Shown here: positions 26,207 through 34,824 of the stretch, piece after piece | Position numbering within the stretch: position 1 is the first letter of the stretch | Layout of the letters: every line of letters starts with the position of its first letter | The notes under the pieces: generated by a model | Database searches by the model: none | Seen by the model: only the letters and a program-made list of their open reading frames with translations | What the model was told of the DNA's origin: nothing | Assembly (NCBI GenBank): GCA_900548855.1 | Contig: URMF01000003.1 | Location: 1 to 64,000, forward strand | Origin: an uncultured Eubacteriales bacterium | GTDB lineage: Bacteria > Bacillota > Clostridia > Lachnospirales > Lachnospiraceae | Reading direction: 5' to 3' | Length of the DNA: 64,000 nt | Translations under genes and position numbers: made by a program

Positions 26207-27809
26207 TTTTTCTTTTTTATGGAAGCTGTGTGTTGTTTATGGCATCTGCTATCTGTTATTTGCCTACCAAAACCCATACGGTATTGGAAGCGGTATCTTT
26301 GCTGCTATCAGCGCCATTTTTCTTTTGGTCATTGCCAGACAGTTAAAGAATCAGCCGGCCAAGGAAGACAATAATCTTTCCATTACCATTTCCGCTGAAA
26401 GCATATTCTATTTTATTGCGGCGGTACTGATTTCCTTTGGCAACTGCCTGACAGACAACTCTTTCTTTTTATTTTTCAATCACGTAGGAAGCTTTTTATT
26501 GTTTTCCATCGCCTGCATAAAATTGTTTTACAACGATAAGAAATGGGATTTTGGAAAATACACTGCTATTCTGTTTTCCTATTGGATTCAGGTATTAAAA
26601 ACCATACCCGTTCCCTTTCAGGACTGGAGCAACCACCGCAAAAACAACAGCAAAAAAATGTCCTCCACAACACGTTATGTTATCATCGGTATTGCAGCCG
26701 GAATCCCTATTTTATTTATAACTACCCTTCTTTTAGCCAGTGCAGACCAGGTATTTTCCAATATGCTGGAACATATTTTTAATTTTGACACTGTATTTAA
26801 ATGGCTGACAGAGAAGCTTCCAGAGAACATGGTATTGCTGCCCTGCTGCTTTATCGTGTACACACTGCTTCTCTACTTAGTCATGAGTGCCCTGTGCAGA
26901 GGCTGCCTAAAAGAAGAAGTGAAAGAACCTGCCAAATTTGGTACGCCCATCGCTGTCACCATTTTTGTTATGATTGACATTGTCTACGTTATATTTTCTG
27001 GTATCCAGTTTTTATTCCTGTTTGCCGGACTGCCAATTGCCCAGCATGAATATGCCGAATATGCCAGAGAAGGATTTTTTGAACTCTTATTTGTGGCGCT
27101 TATTAACTTTTTCCTTGTTCTGTTCTGCAATAAGCACTTTGCAAAGAACACAATCCTTAAGGTAGCAATGACCATTACCTGCCTTTGCACCTTTGTGATG
27201 ATTGCCTCCTCGGCATACCGGATGCGAATGTATATCCATGCTTACAATCTGACATTCCTCCGTCTGTTTGTACTGTGGTTTTTGCTCCTTCTCTTCTTTT
27301 TTATGGTGGGAAGTACCGTTTCCATTTATAAAGAAAACTGGAACAGCTTCCGCTATTGCCTGTTTGTGCTGACCTGCTTTTATACTATATTTGCACTGTC
27401 TAATGCAGACGGATGGATTGCAAAATATAATATATCTCAATACGAAAAAAACTTAACTTCCGGCTTTAATAACTCATATTTAGATGATTATCTCCCTTAC
27501 AACTACGAAGATTCAAAAGCTTATGCAGTGGCATTGGCAGACCTGCAAAGCACATCCGGCGAAATGCTCAAAGACAGTGACCGCCAGCTTATAAAATCCT
27601 ATTTTTCACTGAAGAATCACTTTTATGAATATGACGATTATGCGGTCGATTACGGTGACGGTAACAGCGAGAACCTTCAGAACTATATCCTGAAAAAGGA
27701 TGCTGCAATTTATGATAAAGATCTGGAAGCATCGATTTTTTCCTGGAAGCATTTTAATTTTGTAGAAAATACCTGTTATCAGAAGTGTAAGGAAATGTAT
27801 TCGCATTAA
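26199..27809 (+). CDS. DUF4173-family polytopic membrane protein
   Basis: The ATG at 26199 sits 9 bases after GAGGAGG and gives 536 residues. About eleven to twelve hydrophobic helices fill the first 420 residues, including the DUF4173 segments VIIGIAAGIPILFITTLLL and YHIAY-like FLRLFVLWFLLLLFFF. A soluble extracellular tail follows (SNADGWIAKYNISQYEK onward). The function of the family is unknown. Gene order DUF2975, XRE, DUF4173 with overlap between the last two suggests one transcript, ending at the hairpin at 27815. Confidence 0.85.
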   Translation: MNNFSFLWKLCVVYGICYLLFAYQNPYGIGSGIFAAISAIFLLVIARQLKNQPAKEDNNLSITISAESIFYFIAAVLISFGNCLTDNSFFLFFNHVGSFLLFSIACIKLFYNDKKWDFGKYTAILFSYWIQVLKTIPVPFQDWSNHRKNNSKKMSSTTRYVIIGIAAGIPILFITTLLLASADQVFSNMLEHIFNFDTVFKWLTEKLPENMVLLPCCFIVYTLLLYLVMSALCRGCLKEEVKEPAKFGTPIAVTIFVMIDIVYVIFSGIQFLFLFAGLPIAQHEYAEYAREGFFELLFVALINFFLVLFCNKHFAKNTILKVAMTITCLCTFVMIASSAYRMRMYIHAYNLTFLRLFVLWFLLLLFFFMVGSTVSIYKENWNSFRYCLFVLTCFYTIFALSNADGWIAKYNISQYEKNLTSGFNNSYLDDYLPYNYEDSKAYAVALADLQSTSGEMLKDSDRQLIKSYFSLKNHFYEYDDYAVDYGDGNSENLQNYILKKDAAIYDKDLEASIFSWKHFNFVENTCYQKCKEMYSH

Positions 27810-27814
27810 AAATG

Positions 27815-27866
27815 AAACAAATAAGGATGGCATCTATTCTCCTATAAATGCCATCCTTATCTTTTT
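27815..27866. terminator. Bidirectional terminator between convergent genes
   Basis: ATAAGGATGGCAT and ATGCCATCCTTAT form a perfect 13-bp stem with A tracts on the left and CTTTTT on the right. It ends both the DUF4173 operon and the peptide-cluster operon, whose last gene stops at 27865. Confidence 0.92.
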
Positions 27867-28521
27867 ATGAAATCATTCCATCTTTCATCTCAATTATTCT
27901 GTCCGCATATTGCTTAAGTGTTAAATCATGTGTTACCATAATGATAGTGGTATCTTTCTCATTCAATTTCTTTAATAATTCCATAATTTTAATCCCGTTT
28001 TTTTCGTCTAAATTTCCCGTAGGCTCATCGCATAATATAACATCCGGATTGTTTGCCAGCGCTCTGGCTATTGCTACTCTTTGCTGCTGTCCTCCCGATA
28101 GCTGAAGCGGTCTGCAACTTTCCTTTTCTTCTAATCCCACCATTTCCAATAATTCTGTCACACGCTTTTTACGTTCATTTCTGGGTACTCCTGCTATCCC
28201 CATCGGCATTTCTATATTTTCACCAACCGTCAGTTCATTAATCAATTGAAACGACTGAAATACAAAACCTACTTTTTGATTGCGGAATCGTGCTAATTCA
28301 GGGCTTGACAAGCTTTTAACATCTTGATCTGAAAATAAATATTCTCCTGAATCATATCCATCCATACAGCCTAAAATATTCAAGAGTGTCGACTTTCCAG
28401 ACCCCGATTTTCCAATAATTAGTATAAATTCCCCCCTCTCTATCTTTAAATTAATTTCTTTAAGTGCCTGAACTTTTATTCCGTTATTGTATGTTTTATT
28501 TAAATTAATAACCTTTATCAT
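27865..28521 (-). CDS. ABC transporter ATPase (MacB/LolD type), peptide cluster
   Basis: A 218-residue ATPase with all the motifs: Walker A GKSGSGKST, Q-loop VFQSF, signature LSGGQQQRVAIARAL, Walker B VILCDEPTGNLD and the switch His in MVTHDL. It belongs to the MacB/LolD/BceA branch, which works with FtsX-like permeases in extracellular peptide export, resistance or signalling rather than ordinary nutrient import. It is the last gene of the operon that includes two such permeases, the beta-propeller lipoprotein, the six-cysteine peptide and two thioredoxin-like proteins. Confidence 0.95.
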   Translation of the reverse strand: MIKVINLNKTYNNGIKVQALKEINLKIERGEFILIIGKSGSGKSTLLNILGCMDGYDSGEYLFSDQDVKSLSSPELARFRNQKVGFVFQSFQLINELTVGENIEMPMGIAGVPRNERKKRVTELLEMVGLEEKESCRPLQLSGGQQQRVAIARALANNPDVILCDEPTGNLDEKNGIKIMELLKKLNEKDTTIIMVTHDLTLKQYADRIIEMKDGMIS

Positions 28522-28609
28522 ACTCTGCCCCCTTACACAAAATAAATCCCCTTATTCATCTAATACGCAAAACCAAATTTGAAGTTTCCTTTCTTCTGGC
28601 TGGGATAAT

Positions 28610-29797
28610 CTATAAAGTACTTAAAATCTCACACGGTGAATATTTTTTAATTAATCTGATAACAGGAATGACCGTAATGATAATTAACAAAACGACTATT
28701 CCTGATAGTAAAACTGCCGCCTTCCAGTTTGGTTCTACTATAACTGTCGCAAGAGAAATCCCTCGTGACATGCAAAAGCAACTAAATAAAATTCCTACTA
28801 CATAGGATAAAACAAGCAATATACTAATCTCCAATATACTTTTCATGCATAATTGGCTTTTACATTCTCCCAATGCATAACATATTGCTATTTCCTTTTT
28901 CCGCTTATTGATTACTAAAGAGAATATTCCGATTCCTCCAATCATGGCCAGTAATATTAATATTCCACTAATCAGAGTAAAAATCTTAACTTCAATGTTT
29001 GCATGATGTACACGAAGCAGAAAATCCATTGTTTGATTACTAATATCAAAACGATACCTATTATCATTATCCTCTTCTAACAACTGAACAATATCGCTTA
29101 ACATATCTGCCGTAATTTTTTTATCATTTATAGGAGTAATAGATAATGTGATACCTGTTAAATCTTTTTTATGAAACAATCCACGATAAGCAGGAAACGG
29201 AAGCGTAACCGTGTGGTTATTCTCCTCAATATACTCAATATCATATTCATCTCCCTGTATTGTCTTGAGCATCCCCTCCGATAATGTATGAGGAAAATCT
29301 TTAGAATTTATGGTTGTTTCCTGATTGACATCATATAATATTTTCTCTGTCTCCCTACTCATTTTAACCACTTCACTATCAGAACTGTATATAATCTTTA
29401 TAGAATTTTCTTCCTCCCCAGCATATTGTCCTAAATAGAATAACTCTATTTTTATCTTGATATTGAATGCATAATCCTTATACTGCTGTGCTATTTTCTG
29501 AATACCAGACTCTGAAAAAGGGAAATCTGCATCCTCATTTAAGACAAGCTCTTCATCATCCCATCTCATTAAATCAAATTGTTCCATATTGAAAGCGGGA
29601 TCCGCTGCCTCTATCAAATATTCCTGTTCCTTTCCAAGCCTTTTCAAACCATCCTGCTCTTTTTTTATATTAAAGTATGCACTTAAGAATATATTCAATA
29701 AAAAAATTATAATCGTAAACTGAATAACTACACAAAAATATACTTTAAAATTCCTCTTAATATATGTAATAATCTGCTTTAAAATAAAAATATTCAT
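28610..29797 (-). CDS. FtsX/MacB-like ABC permease 2, peptide cluster
   Basis: This 395-residue protein has the MacB topology: one N-terminal helix (FKVYFCVVIQFTIIIFLLNI), an extracellular domain of about 230 residues, then three helices at the C-terminus (LISGILILLAMIGGIGIFSL, ISILLVLSYVVGILFSCF, AAVLLSGIVVLLIIITVIPV). The loop VINKRKKEIAICYALGECKS is the FtsX-domain signature. It would form a heterodimer with the permease at 29842. The extracellular domain is the likely contact point for the lipoprotein or the peptide. GGAG precedes the start. Confidence 0.88.
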   Translation of the reverse strand: MNIFILKQIITYIKRNFKVYFCVVIQFTIIIFLLNIFLSAYFNIKKEQDGLKRLGKEQEYLIEAADPAFNMEQFDLMRWDDEELVLNEDADFPFSESGIQKIAQQYKDYAFNIKIKIELFYLGQYAGEEENSIKIIYSSDSEVVKMSRETEKILYDVNQETTINSKDFPHTLSEGMLKTIQGDEYDIEYIEENNHTVTLPFPAYRGLFHKKDLTGITLSITPINDKKITADMLSDIVQLLEEDNDNRYRFDISNQTMDFLLRVHHANIEVKIFTLISGILILLAMIGGIGIFSLVINKRKKEIAICYALGECKSQLCMKSILEISILLVLSYVVGILFSCFCMSRGISLATVIVEPNWKAAVLLSGIVVLLIIITVIPVIRLIKKYSPCEILSTL

Positions 29798-29841
29798 AAT
29801 ATCTCCTCGGGCAACATAATTTTACACTGACACATCCCTCA

Positions 29842-31005
29842 TCATCCCTCTATCAATATATTAATGACACTCCTTTTATAAATTCTGTTATACAAAACAT
29901 AACAGAATAAAGCATATAAAATTTGGGAAAAAACCATCACAGCCACAATCAATCTGACATCTATATTCATATTGACCAGATATCTAAATTCTGTCTTCTG
30001 TAGGCACCATGTCAGAAAAACTGCTAAAACACTGGAAAAAAAAGAAATAAATAATGAATAAAGTACTTTTGACAATACCATTTTCCACCTGGATGCTCCT
30101 AATGCCTGCATAACTGCGATATATTTCTTCTGCTTCATGGCAAAAAACACCTCAACATTCATGATATTCAATAATGCATAGCAAAGAGAAATGATTGCAA
30201 TCAGAATAGACGGTTTCCACCCCGACTTAAAATACTCATCCTCTTTATATAAAGCTTCCTCCGGAGAATAACATATATAATTGCCTCCATTACGTTTCAA
30301 GCTAAATACGTCCTGTCCCAGTTCCCTTACCCTTACATATTTGACATCATCCGCATATCCTTCCTGCCTGAGCACATCATCAAACGCTTTTCTTCCTTCT
30401 TCGTCAGCTTTCACATAATATGTACAATCTGCATATTGCACTCCCTTAAGCCGACTATGTAAACATATCGCTGCATTCTTATATTTCGCTACCTGTGCAA
30501 TTCCACAAACCGAAAAAGTATACATATCTATTTCCACAATATCACCTATATGTATATCATATTGTTCTGCGATATCCTTTCCTATTATAATTTCATTTTC
30601 CTGCTTGAACATTTCCCCCTTTATTGCCTCGGGCTTAACATAAGTTTCAAAATCATCAGAAACAGATACAATAGCTGCATCCATGCAAAACTTATTATTA
30701 TATTTTAAAACATAGCTACTCAATCTATTCTCTACAAAAATACTCTGAATTCCCTCTAATTCTTTTTCTATTTCAGACAATTCGTCATTCTGAATCTTCT
30801 CAGCATCAAAGTTAGGTTCATACGTTACAAATTGATCCTTATTTAGCAGCTTGTTGTCAGACTGCCTATCCTTCACCTGTAAATTCGCCTCTGCTAAAAA
30901 TATAACTCCTATCATCAGTCCCAATGCCAGGCTTATAATATCAAAAATAATACAAACCATATTATTTTTATTCATTGCATACATGTTTTCTATGTAATAT
31001 TTCAT
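29842..31005 (-). CDS. FtsX/MacB-like ABC permease 1, peptide cluster
   Basis: A 387-residue permease with one N-terminal helix (MVCIIFDIISLALGLMIGVI), an extracellular region of about 220 residues with the MacB_PCD-like features IIGKDIAEQYDIHIGDIVEI and FSVCGIAQV, and three C-terminal helices. The FtsX loop is FAMKQKKYIAVMQALGASRWKM. Its ATG overlaps the stop of the beta-propeller gene (ATGA), so both are translationally coupled. Its partner is the second permease and the ATPase downstream. Confidence 0.88.
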   Translation of the reverse strand: MKYYIENMYAMNKNNMVCIIFDIISLALGLMIGVIFLAEANLQVKDRQSDNKLLNKDQFVTYEPNFDAEKIQNDELSEIEKELEGIQSIFVENRLSSYVLKYNNKFCMDAAIVSVSDDFETYVKPEAIKGEMFKQENEIIIGKDIAEQYDIHIGDIVEIDMYTFSVCGIAQVAKYKNAAICLHSRLKGVQYADCTYYVKADEEGRKAFDDVLRQEGYADDVKYVRVRELGQDVFSLKRNGGNYICYSPEEALYKEDEYFKSGWKPSILIAIISLCYALLNIMNVEVFFAMKQKKYIAVMQALGASRWKMVLSKVLYSLFISFFSSVLAVFLTWCLQKTEFRYLVNMNIDVRLIVAVMVFSQILYALFCYVLYNRIYKRSVINILIEG

Positions 31006-31934
31006 TCTTTCAACTCCACCTTATAAATAAGACTATTTTCTGTATCAGACAAATAAATCACATTATCCCTGACTGCCATACATGAAACTCCTCTATTTAC
31101 CATTTCTGCTACCTCTGCAAACAAAGTTTCAATATAATTTCCACTATAATCAAATACATCTACTTCCATTAAGGCCTCTGAAAAAATATATATTTTATCA
31201 TCTTCTATATACAACTCTGCTGGTAAATATCCTTCCGGCAGCAAAAACATCTTTTGCAATTTATTATCCTTAATTCCTGCTAAAAAGCTTTCACCTCCCT
31301 GATAGCCAAACATATCATCCTTTTCAAAATATTCATATGCATTTGCAAAAAAGATTTCATTTGTTTTTTCGTTCTTTCCAAAACATCCAATTTCTGTTTT
31401 CCCAATCTTCTTAATATTTTCATTTTGGTCTATCAAATACACCCCCAGCCTTTTTTTCTCCATGCTTCCTGCTGACACATAGAGATTTGTACCATCTGAT
31501 TCTATATCCAGAACCCGTACACTAATATCATCCAGTTCTTCAATATAAACTTCCTTCTGATAATTTCCATCAAAATCAAAGAACTGAATCCTGCCATCTT
31601 TTTCATCTGCAACATATATGTATTGTTCGTCCATGGTAATTGCTGCCGGCGCATCAAACTCTCCTTTTCCACTTCCCATTTTTCCAAAACAATTTACCAA
31701 TTCTCCATCATAATTATAGCAACACACGCAACTATTATCTGTATCAATAATATAAAGCAGATTCTCCGCTGCAAATAATGCACCAGGCTTTTTTAAATTC
31801 TCATCTTGAATAAATGTTTCTTTTTTTACCTTCAACCTTAAATTCGTATAAGATTCCCAAGTGGGTGCTTTCTCTTCTTCACTACATCCACATAAGAGAA
31901 CAACTATAATCAAAAGTAACAAAAATTTTTTCAC
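31002..31934 (-). CDS. Six-bladed beta-propeller lipoprotein, peptide cluster
   Basis: The GTG at 31934 preceded by GAGGAGGGA is chosen; it opens a lipoprotein signal (KKFLLLLIIVVLLCGC, lipid-bearing Cys in LLCGC-SEEE). The 310-residue product then carries NHL/6-bladed propeller repeats: FGKMGSGKGEFDAPAAITMD followed by YIYVADEKDGRIQFFDFDG, and similar blades to the end (DNVIYLSDTENSLIYKVEL). It would sit on the outer face of the membrane and probably binds the peptide or the permease. Lipoprotein propellers next to MacB-like transporters are unusual in Firmicutes in my reading, so its role is open. Confidence 0.85.
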   Translation of the reverse strand: MKKFLLLLIIVVLLCGCSEEEKAPTWESYTNLRLKVKKETFIQDENLKKPGALFAAENLLYIIDTDNSCVCCYNYDGELVNCFGKMGSGKGEFDAPAAITMDEQYIYVADEKDGRIQFFDFDGNYQKEVYIEELDDISVRVLDIESDGTNLYVSAGSMEKKRLGVYLIDQNENIKKIGKTEIGCFGKNEKTNEIFFANAYEYFEKDDMFGYQGGESFLAGIKDNKLQKMFLLPEGYLPAELYIEDDKIYIFSEALMEVDVFDYSGNYIETLFAEVAEMVNRGVSCMAVRDNVIYLSDTENSLIYKVELKE

Positions 31935-31979
31935 AATTCTCCCTCCTCGACTATAAAGAGCTTGCAACATTTTACTTCA

Positions 31980-32246
31980 TTATTTGCAACATCCTGTTTT
32001 AATTGCTACTGCCCGATTCTCTTTAACCTGTTTGTTGTTTTTACTACAGTAATGGGTTTGAAAAGAGGTATATAACCTTGTATCATATTGTCCAAACAAA
32101 CCACAACTTCTGGCTGGATTACAATAGGTTGCTCCTTTGCCATACTCTGTCCAGCTTGAACATTTCGCATTTACGCTAAATGAATTTGTTAAAACCCCAC
32201 CTAGCATGGCTAATAACAAACACACACTTATCAATTTCTTTCTCAT
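31980..32246 (-). CDS. Small secreted six-cysteine peptide
   Basis: The 88-residue product has a clear signal peptide (MRKKLISVCLLLAMLGGVLT, cleavage near SVNA-KC), leaving about 61 residues. Mature Cys positions are roughly 2, 15, 21, 40, 59 and 60, enough for three disulfides, and it ends KTGCCK. It is rich in Tyr, Gly, Lys and Asn, with a WTEYGKGATYC segment near the start and a FQTHYC segment in the middle. It lies between two thioredoxin-fold proteins and a lipoprotein/ABC set in one operon. It could be a bacteriocin, a signal or a toxin. A faint likeness to the lactococcin 972 group (WxYG start, export by an ABC pair) is not enough to assign it. GAGGAGG precedes the ATG. Confidence 0.85.
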   Translation of the reverse strand: MRKKLISVCLLLAMLGGVLTNSFSVNAKCSSWTEYGKGATYCNPARSCGLFGQYDTRLYTSFQTHYCSKNNKQVKENRAVAIKTGCCK

Positions 32247-32331
32247 ACCATTATCCTCCTCTGTAATTTTCGAGATTCGCCTAAATTTTTTCTTTTGCTC
32301 GTTTTTTCATAGAGCATTTAACACTAATGTT

Positions 32332-33093
32332 TTATTGCAAACTCTCCATAGTCTCCACCTTTAAATCTCCATCGTAATATAAAATTGATGGATAACTGGT
32401 TATCTCAAATATCATTTTATATAAGTCGAATTTATCATATATCCCTATACCATCACGATAATCTTTAATCTGTATAACATTAGAAAACATTTTATCATTA
32501 ATTTTAATCCTTCTATAATCGCCAAATTCCTCATCGTTTTCCGTTACAAAAACTACACATGTCTGCTCACTATCAGATTGTTTCACTAATGTATAAAACA
32601 AATCCATTTTCACCTTATCTTCGTCTGTTTTTTCCATTATTTTTTTCACCAATTTATGATAATCTTCTGTTACAAAAGAAACTTGTCCCTCTTCATAACA
32701 AAAATAAAATGGAAAAAAATCACAAAGCTCATATTTTCCTTTTAAAGATAAATTTGTTATTATATCCCCCTCCTGTGCCTCTCCCGGAATATCATCCTTC
32801 CATACACAATATATATTTATCTGTTGCAAACATTCTAAATGCGACAATTCATCAATCAATTCTAATTTTTCTATACACGGTGAACAGGTATCCGACATAT
32901 AAAAAACAAAACAATCTTCCTTAAAATATTTTTCTTCCCCTGTTATTGATACTAAAACAACATCTTGTAAATCCGCACCATAACACACCTCCACATTTCG
33001 TAAAGGCGGTTTAATATTTCTAATAAACAAGATTCCTAAAGCAATACATATTATAATAATTACAACCGATAATATTTTCTTTCTCTTCTTCAT
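32332..33093 (-). CDS. Membrane-anchored thioredoxin-fold protein with CSPC motif
   Basis: This 253-residue protein has an N-terminal transmembrane helix (ILSVVIIIICIALGILFI) and an extracytoplasmic thioredoxin-like domain with the redox motif in FYMSDTCSPCIEKLELI (about residue 70). Further Cys residues (LECLQQ, YCVW, ELCDFF) are scattered. A C-terminal part after residue 150 looks less like thioredoxin. It begins 15 bases after the two-domain thioredoxin gene and precedes the six-cysteine peptide. A role in forming or reshuffling the peptide's disulfides is the simplest inference; reduction or immunity are alternatives. Confidence 0.8.
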   Translation of the reverse strand: MKKRKKILSVVIIIICIALGILFIRNIKPPLRNVEVCYGADLQDVVLVSITGEEKYFKEDCFVFYMSDTCSPCIEKLELIDELSHLECLQQINIYCVWKDDIPGEAQEGDIITNLSLKGKYELCDFFPFYFCYEEGQVSFVTEDYHKLVKKIMEKTDEDKVKMDLFYTLVKQSDSEQTCVVFVTENDEEFGDYRRIKINDKMFSNVIQIKDYRDGIGIYDKFDLYKMIFEITSYPSILYYDGDLKVETMESLQ

Positions 33094-33108
33094 ATCTACA
33101 GATTATCC

Positions 33109-33957
33109 TTATTTAATGCTTAAACATTCCCGCTTCATCCACTCTTCAAATTCCTGTATATATAATTCTTCAGATGCCTGCTGTTCCGCTGTGTCCAATT
33201 CATAATATTCCTCATTTAAAAATTCGTATTTATCAACGATAATACCATTCCTTATATGATAGACCGAAGGAACCCATTCAATCTCATACCTTTTCTTTAA
33301 CTCATCATAAAAAGAAGCATTCTCCGATTTTTCATTCCCAGAGTTTGCCAAATCCCTATATTTTTTTATATCAAAATAGTACATACCCATTCCTGAGTTC
33401 TCAGAAATATATTGTTGTACGATTGGATAAAACTTTCGACAATCTCTACAATCCTCCCTGCCAATATATAATAAAAAGTCTATATTCAGCTTTGTTTTTT
33501 TATCCAATTCTTTATAGTCAATTTCTTTTAATTCGTCAAATCTTTCCTCATCAATATTAATCTGTGTTACTGCCTTCTCGATATCCTCCTCATTATCTAA
33601 ATTTCGATAGATATACACATTTCCTTTTGTTACAATGAAAAGAGCAGGCGTTGTTTCAATTTCAAACTGTGTAAATTTTTCTTTTTCATCCGCACTCATT
33701 TTATCCGAATCAATATAACTAACGGAAATGTTCTTCTCCGTCATGATTCTATCTATAATTTTAGAAAATTCCCTGCATTCCCCACAATCTTCCTGTCCAT
33801 AATAAACTATCATATCCTGTCCTTTCCTCACGGAATCAAACACATCATTTAGTTCAATCTGCCTCAGTTCTCTTTTACTACTATATTTCACCCAAAAAAT
33901 CCCTGCAAAAAAAACAATCAAAATAACCAGGGTCAGATAAATAAACCGTTTTTTCAT
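33109..33957 (-). CDS. Membrane-anchored double thioredoxin-fold protein (CGEC and CRDC)
   Basis: From the ATG at 33957, 282 residues. One N-terminal helix (FIYLTLVILIVFFAGIFWV) anchors two tandem thioredoxin-like domains outside the membrane. The first has MIVYYGQEDCGECREFSKII (about residues 45-65) and the cis-Pro-like FEIETTPALFIV. The second has FLLYIGREDCRDCRKFYPIV and YEIEWVPSVYHI with its own cis-Pro. Two complete active sites in one chain suggest relay or isomerase activity. It resembles bacteriocin-accessory thioredoxins of streptococci in general idea but is larger. It is the first gene of the six-cysteine-peptide operon. Confidence 0.85.
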   Translation of the reverse strand: MKKRFIYLTLVILIVFFAGIFWVKYSSKRELRQIELNDVFDSVRKGQDMIVYYGQEDCGECREFSKIIDRIMTEKNISVSYIDSDKMSADEKEKFTQFEIETTPALFIVTKGNVYIYRNLDNEEDIEKAVTQINIDEERFDELKEIDYKELDKKTKLNIDFLLYIGREDCRDCRKFYPIVQQYISENSGMGMYYFDIKKYRDLANSGNEKSENASFYDELKKRYEIEWVPSVYHIRNGIIVDKYEFLNEEYYELDTAEQQASEELYIQEFEEWMKRECLSIK

Positions 33958-34026
33958 ATAGTATCCGTTTCCTTTCTCCAAAGCAGATAGGCTAATTCCA
34001 TCACCTTTTAACTACAATTCACATTC

Positions 34027-34055
34027 ATTATATCAATCGCAACCTTTTATATCAA
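34027..34055 (-). promoter_or_regulatory. Promoter of the six-cysteine-peptide operon
   Basis: On the minus strand TTGATA (34050-34055), 17 bp, TATAAT (34027-34032), about 70 bp before the first start codon. Just upstream of the -35 box is a direct repeat TGTCGA-GAAA-TGTCGA (10-bp period), a possible regulator site. Confidence 0.75.
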
Positions 34056-34205
34056 CGATTTTTTTTCGACATTTCTCGACAAATTTTAGCAGAATCATCC
34101 CCTGGTCTGGTGTAGAACGAGTTAAAGCCCATTAGGGGTTTGACACTTTCTCTAACATCATAATACGTAAACCTTTTATTTAGCCAATCACGGCTTATTT
34201 TTTTG

Positions 34206-34654
34206 GTAACAGTTCAGCCTTTCGGCTGAGCTGAACAAAAAGTTATCCACCGTCATTCTGACGAATCCATAAACTGCCGAAATTCACTTTTTCTAATAGA
34301 ATCATACTATCAGGAACACAGGAAAAGGAGGCGGTCAGAGTTGGGTGGAAATTATAAAAAAAATATGCATAACCAGCTCATGGATGTTATGGCACGTCCT
34401 AACGCTGCGGAAAACGACCTCCGTGTGAAAAAAAGGAACACAAAGAAGATGTAGACCAGTTAACTAAAAAGATAGATGGTCTGACAAAAGAAAATGGGCT
34501 TCTCCGTGATGACAACATCCACTTAAGAAGTATCATCAACAATGACAGTTCCAATACTTTGCTCTCGCTTTCCGGTGATAAAAGGAGCGGCAAATCCGGC
34601 TATATTTTAACCGGTATATGGTCAATTGATTCAGCCGAAAGGCTGAACTGTTAT
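34206..34654 (+). mobile_element. IS66-like deletion derivative, about 449 bp
   Basis: A perfect 22-bp inverted repeat bounds the element: 34208-34229 (AACAGTTCAGCCTTTCGGCT..) and its reverse complement at 34631-34652. Preceded by GT, the left end reads GTAACAGTT, matching the GTAA ends of IS66-family elements. The 8-bp flanks TTTTTTTG (left) and TTTTGTTG (right) agree in 7 of 8 bases, as expected for an IS66-type 8-bp target duplication. Only the start of the transposase gene remains inside. Each end also folds on itself (TCAGCC/GGCTGA). Confidence 0.65.
34365..34620 (+). pseudogene. IS66-family transposase, N-terminal fragment
   Basis: An ATG at 34365 reads MHNQLMDVMARPNAAENDLR and is frameshifted after VKK; the next frame continues with EHKEDVDQLTKKIDGLTKEN, then LRDDNIHLRSIINNDSSNT. 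This is the coiled-coil start and the NDSSNTSxPPSxD region of IS66 transposases, with the Pro-Pro motif already lost (LLSLSGD). Everything after about residue 85 is gone, including the catalytic domain. Confidence 0.75.
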
Positions 34655-34759
34655 TTTTGTTGTCAAATTTTTGAAATTTATGCATGCTATTTTGTGCTAC
34701 TTGTGTTATAAAGGTTTTATGATGATTTTTATTATATACTTTATTTCAAAATTCATTTT

Positions 34760-34817
34760 AAAAAATACACAAATTTATCCCTCAGTTTAACCTGCTCTGA
34801 ATAAATTTGTGTATTTT
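34760..34817 (-). terminator. Terminator of the chemoreceptor gene
   Basis: AAAATACACAAATTTAT and ATAAATTTGTGTATTTT form a perfect 17-bp stem, 8 bases after the stop codon on the minus strand. Confidence 0.9.
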
Positions 34818-34824
34818 CTTTCAC

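Noticed and set aside
31980..32246. Firm assignment of the six-cysteine peptide to the lactococcin 972 family
   Set aside because: Only a short WxxYG likeness and the ABC context agree; the typical SNYxH-type segment is missing and the Cys pattern differs. Left as unassigned.
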